A stretch of DNA of 64,000 nt from Chersky-840 sp963810195 (GTDB lineage: Bacteria; Actinomycetota; Acidimicrobiia; Acidimicrobiales; UBA8190): assembly GCA_963810195.1 (NCBI GenBank), contig CAWEMO010000001.1, positions 124,001-188,000 on the forward strand. The letters run 5' to 3'. The stretch's first letter is position 1. Each line of letters opens with the position of its first letter. A program made the position numbers and the translations under genes. The notes under the pieces were generated by a model, which was not told the DNA's origin, did no database searches, and worked only from the letters and a program-made list of their open reading frames with translations. Positions 1 through 7,791 of this stretch are shown one piece after another.

Positions 1-668
1 CCGTTGCAGGCGTCGAAGAAACGAGCCGTGTCTCTCACCGATCGGCTCAGGCACCCGAGCACGCTCGTGAGCGGCTCGACGCCCGCATTCGGGCCTTTGG
101 GGATGCGTCCGTAGGTGGCTTTCAACCCGAACAAGCCGGAGAACCCGGCGGGGATCCGGATCGAGCCGCCCCCGTCACTCCCGGTCGCGATGGGGAGCAG
201 GCCCCCCGCCACCGCCGCCGCCGTGCCCCCCGACGAGCCGCCGGGCGTGCGGGACAGGTCCCAGGGGTTGCGCGTCGTCCCGTGCAGCCGTGTGGAGGTG
301 CAATTGATCCCCCCGAACTCGCTCGCGGTGGTCTGGGCGGTCAGCACCGCGCCGGTGCGACGCAGCCGGCTGATCGAGGTCTGGTCGTAACCCGACGTCC
401 GGTCCTTGAAGATCATCGAGGCCTCGGTGTAGGGCCAGTCCTTCACCCGTTCGAGCTCCTTCACCCCGAACGGGACGCCACCGAAGGGAAGCGAGACCTC
501 CGCGCTGCGGGCGCCGTCGCGGGCTCGTTCGAAGTCGGTGTGGCTGAAGGCGTTGAGAGGTGAACGCTCCATCGCCTCGATGCAGGCGTCGAGCGCCTCC
601 AGCGGCGAGATCCTGCGAGCTCGAAAGGCGTCGACGAGGCTGCACGCGTCGTCGGTCCAAGGTGTCAT
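1..668 (-). CDS. Amidase signature family protein (3' end cut by window edge)
   Basis: Amidase-signature hydrolases cleave amides with a Ser-cisSer-Lys triad. The visible part is about 222 N-terminal residues starting at an ATG at 668. It shows GVPFGVKEL with the catalytic Lys near residue 68 and the Gly/Ser-rich stretch TPGGSSGGTAAAVAGG followed by GSDGGGSIRIPAG, which holds the cis-Ser and nucleophile Ser. The C-terminal half lies outside the window, so the substrate cannot be judged. It is the first of three amidase paralogues in the window (also 26587-28032 and 37738-38847). It lies 44 bp downstream of the Fur-family gene on the same strand and could be co-transcribed with it, but no functional link is evident. 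Confidence 0.9.
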   Translation of the reverse strand, partial: MTPWTDDACSLVDAFRARRISPLEALDACIEAMERSPLNAFSHTDFERARDGARSAEVSLPFGGVPFGVKELERVKDWPYTEASMIFKDRTSGYDQTSISRLRRTGAVLTAQTTASEFGGINCTSTRLHGTTRNPWDLSRTPGGSSGGTAAAVAGGLLPIATGSDGGGSIRIPAGFSGLFGLKATYGRIPKGPNAGVEPLTSVLGCLSRSVRDTARFFDACN

Positions 669-712
669 CGAGGGCGACAGTAACGCGTGGGTGCCCTGGC
701 GCGCTCAGGCGA

Positions 713-1183
713 CTACCGCGGCGCCCTCTGGCAGTCCGCACAACGCCCGGGCATGGCGAAATGGTGCGGATTGATGTCGAAGTCGAACGCCGACTTCGCC
801 GCTTGTGACAAGCCGACGAAGATCTCGTCGGGTGCCTCGATCATGGCGCCGCACTCTTCGCAGACGAAATGGCCGTGAGCACTGGCCGCCAGGTGGTACG
901 TGGCTGGGCCGTGTCCGAGATGGGCGTGGACGACGACACCGAGGCGCTCGAGGTCGTCGAGGTTCCTGTAGATCGTCGAGATGTGGACGTCGGGGGCGAC
1001 GGCCTGGACCTCGGCGCCCAATTGCTCGGCCGTGCGATGTCCCCGGGAATCGAACAATGCGTGCAGAAGCAGCACCCGCGAGCTCGTGACCCGCCCCCCT
1101 TGCTCCCGGAGCAGGGTCAGGACGTTCTCGACCGAGTCGACCTTGCCTGCGGCGGCCCCTGCAGGGATAGAACTCCTGGTCAC
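713..1183 (-). CDS. Fur-family metalloregulator, probably nickel-responsive (Nur-like)
   Basis: A 156-residue Fur-family repressor with an N-terminal winged helix (about 20-85; core STIYRNLDDLERLGVV) and a C-terminal metal-binding dimer domain containing HGHFVCEECG and a final CADC. These two CxxC pairs form the structural zinc site of the family. It is divergent from a nickel/cobalt permease, and the shared intergenic region has an inverted repeat matching the Nur box. I therefore infer a nickel sensor rather than Fur, Zur or PerR. The GTG at 1183 has no good ribosome-binding site, but TAGCAT (1190-1195, read leftward) with TTGTCC 17 bp upstream places the transcription start on the GTG, so the mRNA is probably leaderless. 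Confidence 0.85.
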   Translation of the reverse strand: MTRSSIPAGAAAGKVDSVENVLTLLREQGGRVTSSRVLLLHALFDSRGHRTAEQLGAEVQAVAPDVHISTIYRNLDDLERLGVVVHAHLGHGPATYHLAASAHGHFVCEECGAMIEAPDEIFVGLSQAAKSAFDFDINPHHFAMPGRCADCQRAPR

Positions 1184-1189
1184 AGGCCC

Positions 1190-1218
1190 ATGCTACGCCG
1201 AGGGCAGGTGCCGGACAA
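1190..1218 (-). promoter_or_regulatory. Promoter of the Fur-family gene (leaderless)
   Basis: Read leftward: -35 TTGTCC (complement of 1213-1218), 17-bp spacer, -10 TAGCAT (complement of 1190-1195). The expected start is about 1183, on the GTG start codon. The Nur-like box lies just upstream of the -35. Confidence 0.5.
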
Positions 1219-1224
1219 GCCCTG

Positions 1225-1241
1225 TTGCGAGCTGGTCGCAA
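1225..1241. promoter_or_regulatory. Nur-like operator TTGCGA-N5-TCGCAA
   Basis: A perfect 6-5-6 inverted repeat, TTGCGAGCTGGTCGCAA, between the Fur-family gene and the nickel permease. As I recall, the Streptomyces Nur box is tTGCaa-N5-ttGCAA, with the same arm length and spacing. Its left arm is also a plausible -35 (TTGCGA, 1225-1230) for the permease, followed by 17 bp and TAGGGT (1248-1253). Regulator bound here would block that promoter directly. Confidence 0.7.
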
Positions 1242-1253
1242 AGTTTCTAGGGT
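1225..1253 (+). promoter_or_regulatory. Promoter of the nickel/cobalt permease
   Basis: TTGCGA (1225-1230), 17-bp spacer, TAGGGT (1248-1253). The predicted start near 1260 gives a leader of about 25 nt containing AAGGAGG before the ATG at 1285. Confidence 0.55.
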
Positions 1254-1284
1254 GTCGCACTGGGTCGAGTGCAAGGAGGGACCG

Positions 1285-2409
1285 ATGGCCAACCCCCGGG
1301 CCAGGCTCCTGAGGATCCGCGACGGTCTCACCCCGGCCGAGTGGCTGAGGGTGAGCGGCATGACCTTCGCCGTCATCGGCCTCCACGTGGTCGGCTGGGG
1401 GATGTTGGCCCTGGCGCTCGGGCATCACTACCGGATCAGCAAGACAGAGGTGTTCGGCGTCGGCACGGGCATCCTCGCCTACACCCTCGGCATGCGCCAC
1501 GCCTTCGACGCCGATCACATCGCCGCCATCGACAACACGACGCGCAAGCTCGTCAATGAGGGCAAGCGGCCTCTAAGCACCGGCTTCTTCTTCTCTCTCG
1601 GGCATTCGTCGGTGGTGTTCGCGCTGGCGGTGTTGTTGAATTTCGGCATCCGCTCCCTCGACAGGGCGGTGAGCAACAACAGCTCAGCGCTGCACAGGAC
1701 GACCGGGGTGATCGGGACATCGGTCTCCGGCACGTTCCTCTACCTCATCGCCGCGCTCAATGTCGTCGTCCTGGTGTCGATCGTCAAGGTCTTCCGCGAG
1801 ATGCGCCAGGGAACCTACGACGACGGCGAGCTCGAGCGGCAGCTCAACAGTCGCGGCCTCATGAACCGGTTCTTCGGTCCACTGGCCCGGCGGATCGACA
1901 CCCCGTGGAAGATGTACCCCATCGGCCTGCTCTTCGGGTTGGGGTTCGACACGGCTACGGAGGTTGCCCTCCTCGTCCTGGCCGGCGACGCCGTGGTGGG
2001 CGGCTTGCCCTTCTACGCCATCTTGTCGTTACCCATTCTCTTCGCCGCCGGCATGTGCCTCTTCGACACCATCGACGGCTGCTTCATGAACTTCGCCTAC
2101 GACTGGGCTTTCGCCAACCCCATCCGCAAGGTGTATTACAACCTGACCATCACCGGGCTGTCGGTGTTCGTGGCGTTCTTCATCGGCACCATCGAGATCC
2201 TGGGCCTGATCGGGCAGGAGGAGAATCTGGGCGGGTCGTTCTGGAGGTTCTTCCAGAGTTTCAACCTCAACACGGCCGGGTTCTTCATCGTCGGGGTGTT
2301 CGTCGTCACGTGGGTCGTCGCCCTTTCGATCTGGAGGTTCGGCCGCATCGAGGCGAAATGGGACGCATCGGCCCGGCAAGCCCGCGAGGCGCAGATGGCG
2401 GTGGACTGA
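1285..2409 (+). CDS. Nickel/cobalt permease, NiCoT family (HoxN/NixA type)
   Basis: A 374-residue membrane transporter for Ni2+ or Co2+. It has the NiCoT signature RHAFDADHIAAIDNTTRK (HX4DH motif, about residues 72-89) in the second membrane segment. It also has FSLGHSSVV, LGFDTATEVALL and a GMCLFDTIDG stretch, all conserved in the family. About eight hydrophobic segments are visible, and the length is normal. The ATG at 1285 is chosen over an in-frame TTG at 1225 because AAGGAGG sits 7 nt upstream and because 1225 falls inside the operator and promoter. It is paired with the divergent Fur-family regulator. The stop codon lies in the first unit of a 13-bp tandem repeat. Confidence 0.92.
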   Translation: MANPRARLLRIRDGLTPAEWLRVSGMTFAVIGLHVVGWGMLALALGHHYRISKTEVFGVGTGILAYTLGMRHAFDADHIAAIDNTTRKLVNEGKRPLSTGFFFSLGHSSVVFALAVLLNFGIRSLDRAVSNNSSALHRTTGVIGTSVSGTFLYLIAALNVVVLVSIVKVFREMRQGTYDDGELERQLNSRGLMNRFFGPLARRIDTPWKMYPIGLLFGLGFDTATEVALLVLAGDAVVGGLPFYAILSLPILFAAGMCLFDTIDGCFMNFAYDWAFANPIRKVYYNLTITGLSVFVAFFIGTIEILGLIGQEENLGGSFWRFFQSFNLNTAGFFIVGVFVVTWVVALSIWRFGRIEAKWDASARQAREAQMAVD

Positions 2410-2456
2410 CGCCACGCACTGACGCCGGGGACTGACGCCGGGGACTGACGCCGGGG
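2405..2456. repeat. 13-bp tandem repeat, four units, spanning the permease stop codon
   Basis: Three perfect copies of ACTGACGCCGGGG (2418-2430, 2431-2443, 2444-2456) are preceded by a diverged copy ACTGACGCCACGC (2405-2417). The TGA stop of the permease (2407-2409) is inside the first unit. Confidence 0.9.
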
Positions 2457-2591
2457 ACCGGCGGACACCCCGGGGTGCTCGGCACGACGCCTCTTGCGGA
2501 TGACGACGTCGTGCCGGCACCTGGGGAGCGACGGGCCGGACTGACCACAGGGGGGTGTGGCCGCGGGGGTGCGTGCCGGTCGTCACCGGCC
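2410..2591 (-). ncRNA. Possible small RNA read from a strong leftward promoter (no coding sequence seen)
   Basis: A near-consensus leftward promoter (2592-2620) reads into this stretch, which has no convincing ORF. The transcript would contain a stable hairpin with arms GGCACGACG and CGTCGTGCC (about 2480-2514, 17-nt loop) and then the 13-bp repeats, antisense to the permease end. There is no T-tract terminator. This is inference from promoter plus structure only; it could instead be non-functional read-through. Confidence 0.25.
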
Positions 2592-2620
2592 ACCCTAGGC
2601 GCAATAGGTGACCTTGTCAA
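2592..2620 (-). promoter_or_regulatory. Near-consensus sigma-70 type promoter with no obvious gene
   Basis: Read leftward: TTGACA (complement of 2615-2620), 17-bp spacer, TAGGGT (complement of 2592-2597). The -35 is perfect. No ORF follows before the permease 3' end. Confidence 0.6.
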
Positions 2621-2641
2621 TCAACTTTGTGCAGATAGGGT
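2614..2641 (+). promoter_or_regulatory. Overlapping rightward promoter candidate
   Basis: TTGTCA (2614-2619), 16-bp spacer, TAGGGT (2636-2641). It overlaps the leftward promoter in a face-away arrangement and could make a roughly 350-nt leader for the membrane-protein operon starting at 3000. I see no convincing gene in 2642-2927. Confidence 0.4.
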
Positions 2642-2927
2642 GGTGACGGACCAGCCGCTCGAGACCGAGCACCACGAGACGTGATGCCGCCGTCCGCCCG
2701 AGCATCGCCCGCATCGGAGCGAGGCCGTTCGTCCCCGCGCAGTCCGAGCGCTCGGGTTTCCCCTGCGACGTGCATGACGGCAGCCTCCGCGCGGTGACAC
2801 CACGCTGAGCGCCGGCGCGGCCAAGGGTCGTGTCGAGCTCGGCCGCATGTCGCACACCGGCTCGTGCTCCGACGCGTCGTCGGCGCGCCGTGCTGCGGAT
2901 GTGGCGTGGCGGCGGTGACGTCGGTAG

Positions 2928-2976
2928 CTGGGAATCTCCTGGGGAATTCGCGGAAAGGACCCCAGGACCTTCCCAG
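2928..2976. repeat. Palindromic CTGGGRA element with 11-bp phasing
   Basis: CTGGGAA (2928) and CTGGGGA (2939) are 11 bp apart. Their inverted counterparts ACCCCAG (2959-2965) and TTCCCAG (2970-2976) are also 11 bp apart. The whole is a symmetric operator-like structure ending 23 bp before the GTG at 3000. Related half-sites occur at 24370-24398 and 44409-44469. Confidence 0.7.
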
Positions 2977-2999
2977 GTGCCCATGCCAGGCTCGACGTC

Positions 3000-5873
3000 G
3001 TGGCGCTGCTCGTGGGGGGCGCGGAGGATGTCCGCCCGAACCTGATCCCGGTGCCGGGAACCGATGCTCCTCGCCACGACCTGAGCGCCGTGGCGATGCT
3101 CGCCGCACTGCCAGTCCTCATCTTCGTCCCGTCCGCGTTGCTCGGCCATCCGGTCATGCCGAGCGACGACCTGATGCAGAACTACCCGTTGCGGGTGCTC
3201 GTCGGTGCGCAGCTCCGGAGCGGGCACCTTCCTCTGTACGACCCCTACATCTGGAGCGGCGCGCCGCTCCTGGGGGGATGGAACGCAGGGGCCGCGTACC
3301 CGTTCACGCTCTTGTTCGCCGTGATGTCGGGGGCGGCGGCATGGACGGCCAACCTGGTCGTGACGTGGTGGGTGGCCGGCCTCGGCACCTTCGCCTTCCT
3401 GCGGGCATCTCGCCTCTCCCCGGTGGCCAGCTTCCTCGGAGCCCTCTCGTTCGCGTTCGCCGGCGCCATGGCAGCCCAGGTCCCGCATTTCGGTCTGGTG
3501 GCGGGCATGAGCTGGGTGCCGGTCGCACTGCTGGCCTTGCTCCGGATCTCCGAGGGACGAGGGCTACGACGGCGCTTGGCGTGGACGGTGGTACTGGCCG
3601 CAGCGCTGGCCATGGTGATCCTCGCCGGTGAGCCCCGCGCCATCGATGACGCCGTGGTCGTCGTCGGCCTCTACGGCCTGTGGCGGATCCTGGGGCTCGG
3701 CCGCGACTCGGGCCGTCTCTCCTATGCCGGATTCGCGTTGGGGGGCGTGGCCCTCGGAGCCGCCATCGGCGCGGTGCAGTGGCTGCCCGGCCTCGAGGCG
3801 GTGCAGACGTCGCAGCGCGCCGTGCAAAGTGCGGCACTGTTCGATTCCGGTTCGTTGGCTCCCAAGTGGTTGTTCCTGTCGGTCGTCCCCGATCTTCTGG
3901 GAGGGTCGGGGACGTTCGGCCAGCCCTCGTTCTTTGCCAACTACAGCGTGACCGAGATCACCGGATACGTCGGTCTCGCGCCGCTCGTCGCCGCGTTCGC
4001 CCTTCTCGCTCGGGTGCGTCTGCACCGGCGCCTGCCGGAGTGGGCCATCTGGCACGTCATGGCCCTGGTGGGCGTGCTGTTCACCCTCGGGGGCAACACG
4101 CCGTTGGGACCGGTGCTGGAGCACCTGCCACTGTTCGGCGGCCAGCGACTTCAGAGCCGCAACATCGTGGTCGTCGACCTCGCGTTGGCCGTTCTCCTCG
4201 CCTACTGGGCCGACCTCTGGCTCCGCGGCGAGCGGTTGTCCCGGCGACGGGCGGTGTGGGTGGGCAGGCTCCTCGGCGCGGTGCCCGCTGTGGCCGCGGT
4301 GACGCTGGTGGCTGTGACGCTGGCGTGGGGCGCAGGGATGTTGCGCTGGCTCGGCGCGACCCCAGGGGCCGCCAACCAGGCCGGTCCTTTGAAGCCGTGG
4401 CTCGTGCCCTTCGGTGTCCTGGGCTGTTCGGCGATCGTGCTGGTCGTCTGGGGCGAAAGGCTCGGACGCCGATGGCGCACCCGCGCCCTCGTCGGCTTCG
4501 TGGCCCTCGACGTCGCCGTCTTCACGCTCCTCACCCTCGTGGCGGTGGCGCCGGATCCCGCCCGCCCCCCGTCTCCGGCGACGCCGTCCTCAGGTGCCTC
4601 CGGCGCACCCCGAGCCGGCGTCGTCGCGTCGCCGCGCCTCGTGCCGCTGCCGGCCCTGGTCGACGGGGGGCGCTTCGCCGTCTACGACCCCGACCTGCTC
4701 GACTCCGGCGAGCTCTCGGAGCTGGGGGGGCCCGACGGCAACGTCGTCTCGGGGACGCCGTCGATCGAGGGCTACAGCTCCATCGTGGACAGCACCTATG
4801 CCCAGGTGACGGGTTCGCACCAGGCGACGGGGGAGGGCCAGGACGTCCTCGACCCCGGGGCCGTCGCCGACGGCGCCCTCGACCAGCTCGACACGACGGT
4901 CCTGCTGACCCCTTCCGCCTATCTGGTCACTTCCGCCGGCCAGACGCCGCCCCCCACCGGCGCGCAGACGGGCCGGCGCACGCTGACACCGGGCCAGACC
5001 GCGACGTGGTACCTCGGGGCCGATCTCCGCGCCATGTCCGTGACCGTTCCCGTGGACGCGACACCGGCTGGTGGCGCAGCTCGCGTCCAGGTCGGTCTCG
5101 TCGGTCCTTCCGGGTCGACGACGTGGATGTCGCCCGTCGCGGTGCGCGGAGGCGTCGTCCCCGTCCCGCTCACCGGTCTCCGTGACGTCGTGGCGTTGCG
5201 TGTCCGGTCGGGGCCGACGGGCATCGACCTCGGCCCGCCCACCGTCACGACGGAGGGAGGCCGGAGCTACCGGGCCGACGGACAGCTCCAGGATGCGTTG
5301 GTGCCCCCGCGGTGGACGTTCGCCGGTTTCGACGGTGCCTTCGCCCTCTTCCACAACTCCATGGCGCGTCCACCACTCGCGCTGCGGGCCCTTCCTCACG
5401 GCTCGACCGCCGGGGCTTCGGTGGTCGCGACGGATGGCCCCTCGTCGGAGCCGACCCGCGCCTCGGTGTCCTCACCTGGGGGCGTCACCGTCGTCCGCGC
5501 CGTCGCCTTCATCCCGGGATGGACCGCGACGTGGCGCCCGTCGGGGAGCGGCTCGGCGCGCCAGCTGCCGGTGGTCCGCTCAGGCCTCGTCCAGGCCGTC
5601 ACGGTCCCCGCGGGACGGGGGACCATCTCGTGGCGCTACGTGCCACCGGGTCTCCCGACGGCCCTGTGGGTGTCCTCGGGTGCGTTGGTGCTGTCGGTGG
5701 GCGCCGGTCTCGCGGTGCTGGTCGGGCGACGCCGGGCCAGGCGCGCCAAGCACCCCCCTCGCGCCGCCGGGCGGATCGCCCACGCGCGTTGCCGAGCCGG
5801 CCCATCCGGTCAGGGCGCGTCCCCTTTCCGCCCGACCCGTGATGCCCGCCTGGATCGCACGAAGTCGCGGTGA
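3000..5873 (+). CDS. Large polytopic membrane protein, YfhO-like
   Basis: 957 residues: roughly a dozen hydrophobic segments in residues 30-520, then a long non-membrane region of about 370 residues, then a final membrane segment (LWVSSGALVLSVGAGLAVLV) and a basic tail. The early motif PSDDLMQNYPLRVLVG followed by GHLPLYDPYIWSGAPL is typical of YfhO and related GT-C-fold proteins, where the acidic pair in the first outer loop is thought to be catalytic. YfhO proteins take part in glycosylation of envelope polymers; the substrate here is unknown. The GTG at 3000 is uncertain; in-frame GTG codons also occur at about 3051 and 3087. The gene ends in a GTGA overlap with the next one. Confidence 0.7.
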   Translation: MALLVGGAEDVRPNLIPVPGTDAPRHDLSAVAMLAALPVLIFVPSALLGHPVMPSDDLMQNYPLRVLVGAQLRSGHLPLYDPYIWSGAPLLGGWNAGAAYPFTLLFAVMSGAAAWTANLVVTWWVAGLGTFAFLRASRLSPVASFLGALSFAFAGAMAAQVPHFGLVAGMSWVPVALLALLRISEGRGLRRRLAWTVVLAAALAMVILAGEPRAIDDAVVVVGLYGLWRILGLGRDSGRLSYAGFALGGVALGAAIGAVQWLPGLEAVQTSQRAVQSAALFDSGSLAPKWLFLSVVPDLLGGSGTFGQPSFFANYSVTEITGYVGLAPLVAAFALLARVRLHRRLPEWAIWHVMALVGVLFTLGGNTPLGPVLEHLPLFGGQRLQSRNIVVVDLALAVLLAYWADLWLRGERLSRRRAVWVGRLLGAVPAVAAVTLVAVTLAWGAGMLRWLGATPGAANQAGPLKPWLVPFGVLGCSAIVLVVWGERLGRRWRTRALVGFVALDVAVFTLLTLVAVAPDPARPPSPATPSSGASGAPRAGVVASPRLVPLPALVDGGRFAVYDPDLLDSGELSELGGPDGNVVSGTPSIEGYSSIVDSTYAQVTGSHQATGEGQDVLDPGAVADGALDQLDTTVLLTPSAYLVTSAGQTPPPTGAQTGRRTLTPGQTATWYLGADLRAMSVTVPVDATPAGGAARVQVGLVGPSGSTTWMSPVAVRGGVVPVPLTGLRDVVALRVRSGPTGIDLGPPTVTTEGGRSYRADGQLQDALVPPRWTFAGFDGAFALFHNSMARPPLALRALPHGSTAGASVVATDGPSSEPTRASVSSPGGVTVVRAVAFIPGWTATWRPSGSGSARQLPVVRSGLVQAVTVPAGRGTISWRYVPPGLPTALWVSSGALVLSVGAGLAVLVGRRRARRAKHPPRAAGRIAHARCRAGPSGQGASPFRPTRDARLDRTKSR

Positions 5874-6289
5874 CGATCCGTGGAGCCCCTCGAGACGATG
5901 AGGACGGCTCCGGCCCTTCCGAGGCGCGCCGCATGAGGCGTTGGCTGGTACGGGGGGCCGTCGTGACGACGGTGGCCGTCGTGACCCTGGCGGCGGCACA
6001 CAGCTCGATCAAGACCACGTCCGCACGGACGAGTCCGAAGTCCCTGCACGCCGCCGCGCTGTTGCAGAAGGAACTGACGTGTCTCGACACCGTGTTCCGA
6101 CATGCTGTTCCCGAAGGTGCCCGCATCTACGTCGGTGTCGTCGACACCACCCTGTTGCAGCTCCTGTCCCTGATCGTCACACGCTGGGCATCCCTGACCC
6201 TGCAGATGAACGCCGCACAATGGTCGGCTTCGTTGCAGCCGGGGTTCGGCTGCCAAGGGCTCCGGCTGTCGGTGGTGCGACTGCGATGA
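5870..6289 (+). CDS. Small membrane-anchored protein of unknown function
   Basis: 139 residues. A charged N-terminus is followed by one membrane segment (about 25-43, WLVRGAVVTTVAVVTLAAA) and an outside domain of about 95 residues with two Cys (TCLDTVFRH, GFGCQG). I do not recognise the family. It is held by 4-bp overlaps on both sides (GTGA with the YfhO-like gene at 5870-5873, ATGA with the next gene at 6286-6289). It is therefore translated as part of a three-gene unit and probably assists the two large membrane enzymes. Confidence 0.6.
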   Translation: MTIRGAPRDDEDGSGPSEARRMRRWLVRGAVVTTVAVVTLAAAHSSIKTTSARTSPKSLHAAALLQKELTCLDTVFRHAVPEGARIYVGVVDTTLLQLLSLIVTRWASLTLQMNAAQWSASLQPGFGCQGLRLSVVRLR

Positions 6290-7791
6290 TCGTGGACGCC
6301 ATCGTGGCCGTGGGCTTTCTGGCCCTTCCCGCCGCCGTCCCCGTCGCGGCGCTCGTCGGTCTGCGCCCTGCCATGCTCTTTCTCCTCCCCCTGGTGGGTG
6401 CTCTGCTGGCCGCGGTGGCGACGGTGTTCGAGCTGGCGGTCGGTGGTTCGTTCCTGACGTGGTTCATCGTCCTCGGCGTCCTGGGCAACGTGGCCGCCGC
6501 GTGGCGCCTGTGGCGCGGGGCTGGTGGTACGACGCCTCGCAAAGGGCCCGTCTCCTCCATGGGCACCGGCCGTGGTGCGCGCTCCGGTGCGCTCGGCTCC
6601 CTCGTGGAGTGGTCGCCGTGGTCGTGGCTCGTCGTCCTCGCAGTGATCGGCACTGTGGCATGGTCGCTGCAGGATCTGCGCGGCCCGTACATCTTCAGCG
6701 ACGGATACGCCATCTGGGTGCTGCACTCGGTGTTCATCTACGGCGGGCACCAGGTGCTGTTGTCCGACCTCCAGAACCCCTTGTACGCGTACTCCCATCC
6801 CGAGTACCCACCACTGGTCCCGGCCGGGGGAGCGCTGGCCTTCGTCAGCGTCGGGAGCGCCGATCTCCGCCTGGCGGTGATCGTGACGAGTGTCCTCAAC
6901 GCCTGCGGCCTGGGCGTCGTGGCGTGCGGCATCGTCGAGGTGGCGAGGCGCAAGGGTCCGGTGACGCGGTTGGCTGCTCTCGGCGTCGCCTGCGTGGTGT
7001 GCCTGGTGGGTTTCGGCCTCGCCGGTGTCTTCGCCGTCGGCGACTACGCGGACCTGCTGTGGGCGGCAGGCGCGACCGCCGCCCTGGTCTTCGGACTGGT
7101 CCTGCCTCGAGCACCGCAGCATCTCGCCGTGGCGTGGCTGTGCGGCGCGGTGGCCAGTCTCACCAAGGACGAGGGCCTCACGACCGCACTGTTGATCTTC
7201 GTGCTGGTGTCGATTCGCTATCTCCCCGCACCACGGCCCCGGTTCCGCCCCACTGCTCCGGAGCTCGACGGAGCCGGCACCGTGGCACTTCGCCGACGCC
7301 TCACCCCGGCTCTGCGGGTCTGGGCGAAGCGCGCCGGACTCGTGGTGGTCATGGCCGCTCCCGGCCTGGCCTGGGCCGCTCTGGTGCGGTTCGACGGTCT
7401 CGAGGAGTCGTTCTTCGTAGGGCCGCGCACGGTGCCGATCTGGAGGCGGTGGAACCCCACGATTGCGTACCTCACCCATGACCTCCACATCCTCCCCATC
7501 GCCGCCGCCGTCGCGATCGTGGGGTCTCTCACGCTACGGGCCCGTCGCACCCAGCTCGGGTTGGCCCATCCGGGGCTGCTGTGGATCGTCGTGGCCGGAT
7601 ATGTGGTGGTTCTGGGGGCCACCTACCTGATCGGGAGAAACCCGATCCACCACTGGCTCTCCACCTCTGCCAGCCGGACCACGATCTTCGCCAATCTGGC
7701 GCTTTACACCGATCTCGCCATCTGGCTCGTCGTCGCCGTGAGCGGGGACGACCGTCTGCAGCCGGGCGAAGCCCGGGCACCTACAGCATGA
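6286..7791 (+). CDS. GT-C-like polytopic membrane protein
   Basis: 501 residues with about eleven hydrophobic segments. An outer loop after the early membrane block (about 125-175) reads DLRGPYIFSDGYAIWVL and later YAYSHPEYPPLVPAG. Acidic and aromatic residues in the first large outer loop resemble polyprenol-phosphate-sugar-dependent GT-C glycosyltransferases (ArnT/PMT type). The internal CGAVASLTKDEGL stretch also recurs in such proteins. The substrate is unknown. The start ATG overlaps the previous stop (ATGA). Its 3' end overlaps the convergent DUF5134 gene by 11 bp. Confidence 0.6.
   Translation: MIVDAIVAVGFLALPAAVPVAALVGLRPAMLFLLPLVGALLAAVATVFELAVGGSFLTWFIVLGVLGNVAAAWRLWRGAGGTTPRKGPVSSMGTGRGARSGALGSLVEWSPWSWLVVLAVIGTVAWSLQDLRGPYIFSDGYAIWVLHSVFIYGGHQVLLSDLQNPLYAYSHPEYPPLVPAGGALAFVSVGSADLRLAVIVTSVLNACGLGVVACGIVEVARRKGPVTRLAALGVACVVCLVGFGLAGVFAVGDYADLLWAAGATAALVFGLVLPRAPQHLAVAWLCGAVASLTKDEGLTTALLIFVLVSIRYLPAPRPRFRPTAPELDGAGTVALRRRLTPALRVWAKRAGLVVVMAAPGLAWAALVRFDGLEESFFVGPRTVPIWRRWNPTIAYLTHDLHILPIAAAVAIVGSLTLRARRTQLGLAHPGLLWIVVAGYVVVLGATYLIGRNPIHHWLSTSASRTTIFANLALYTDLAIWLVVAVSGDDRLQPGEARAPTA

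Noticed and set aside
2683..2802. Short plus-strand ORF in the leader before the YfhO-like gene
   Set aside because: Ser/Arg/Pro-rich, weak start context and no family features.
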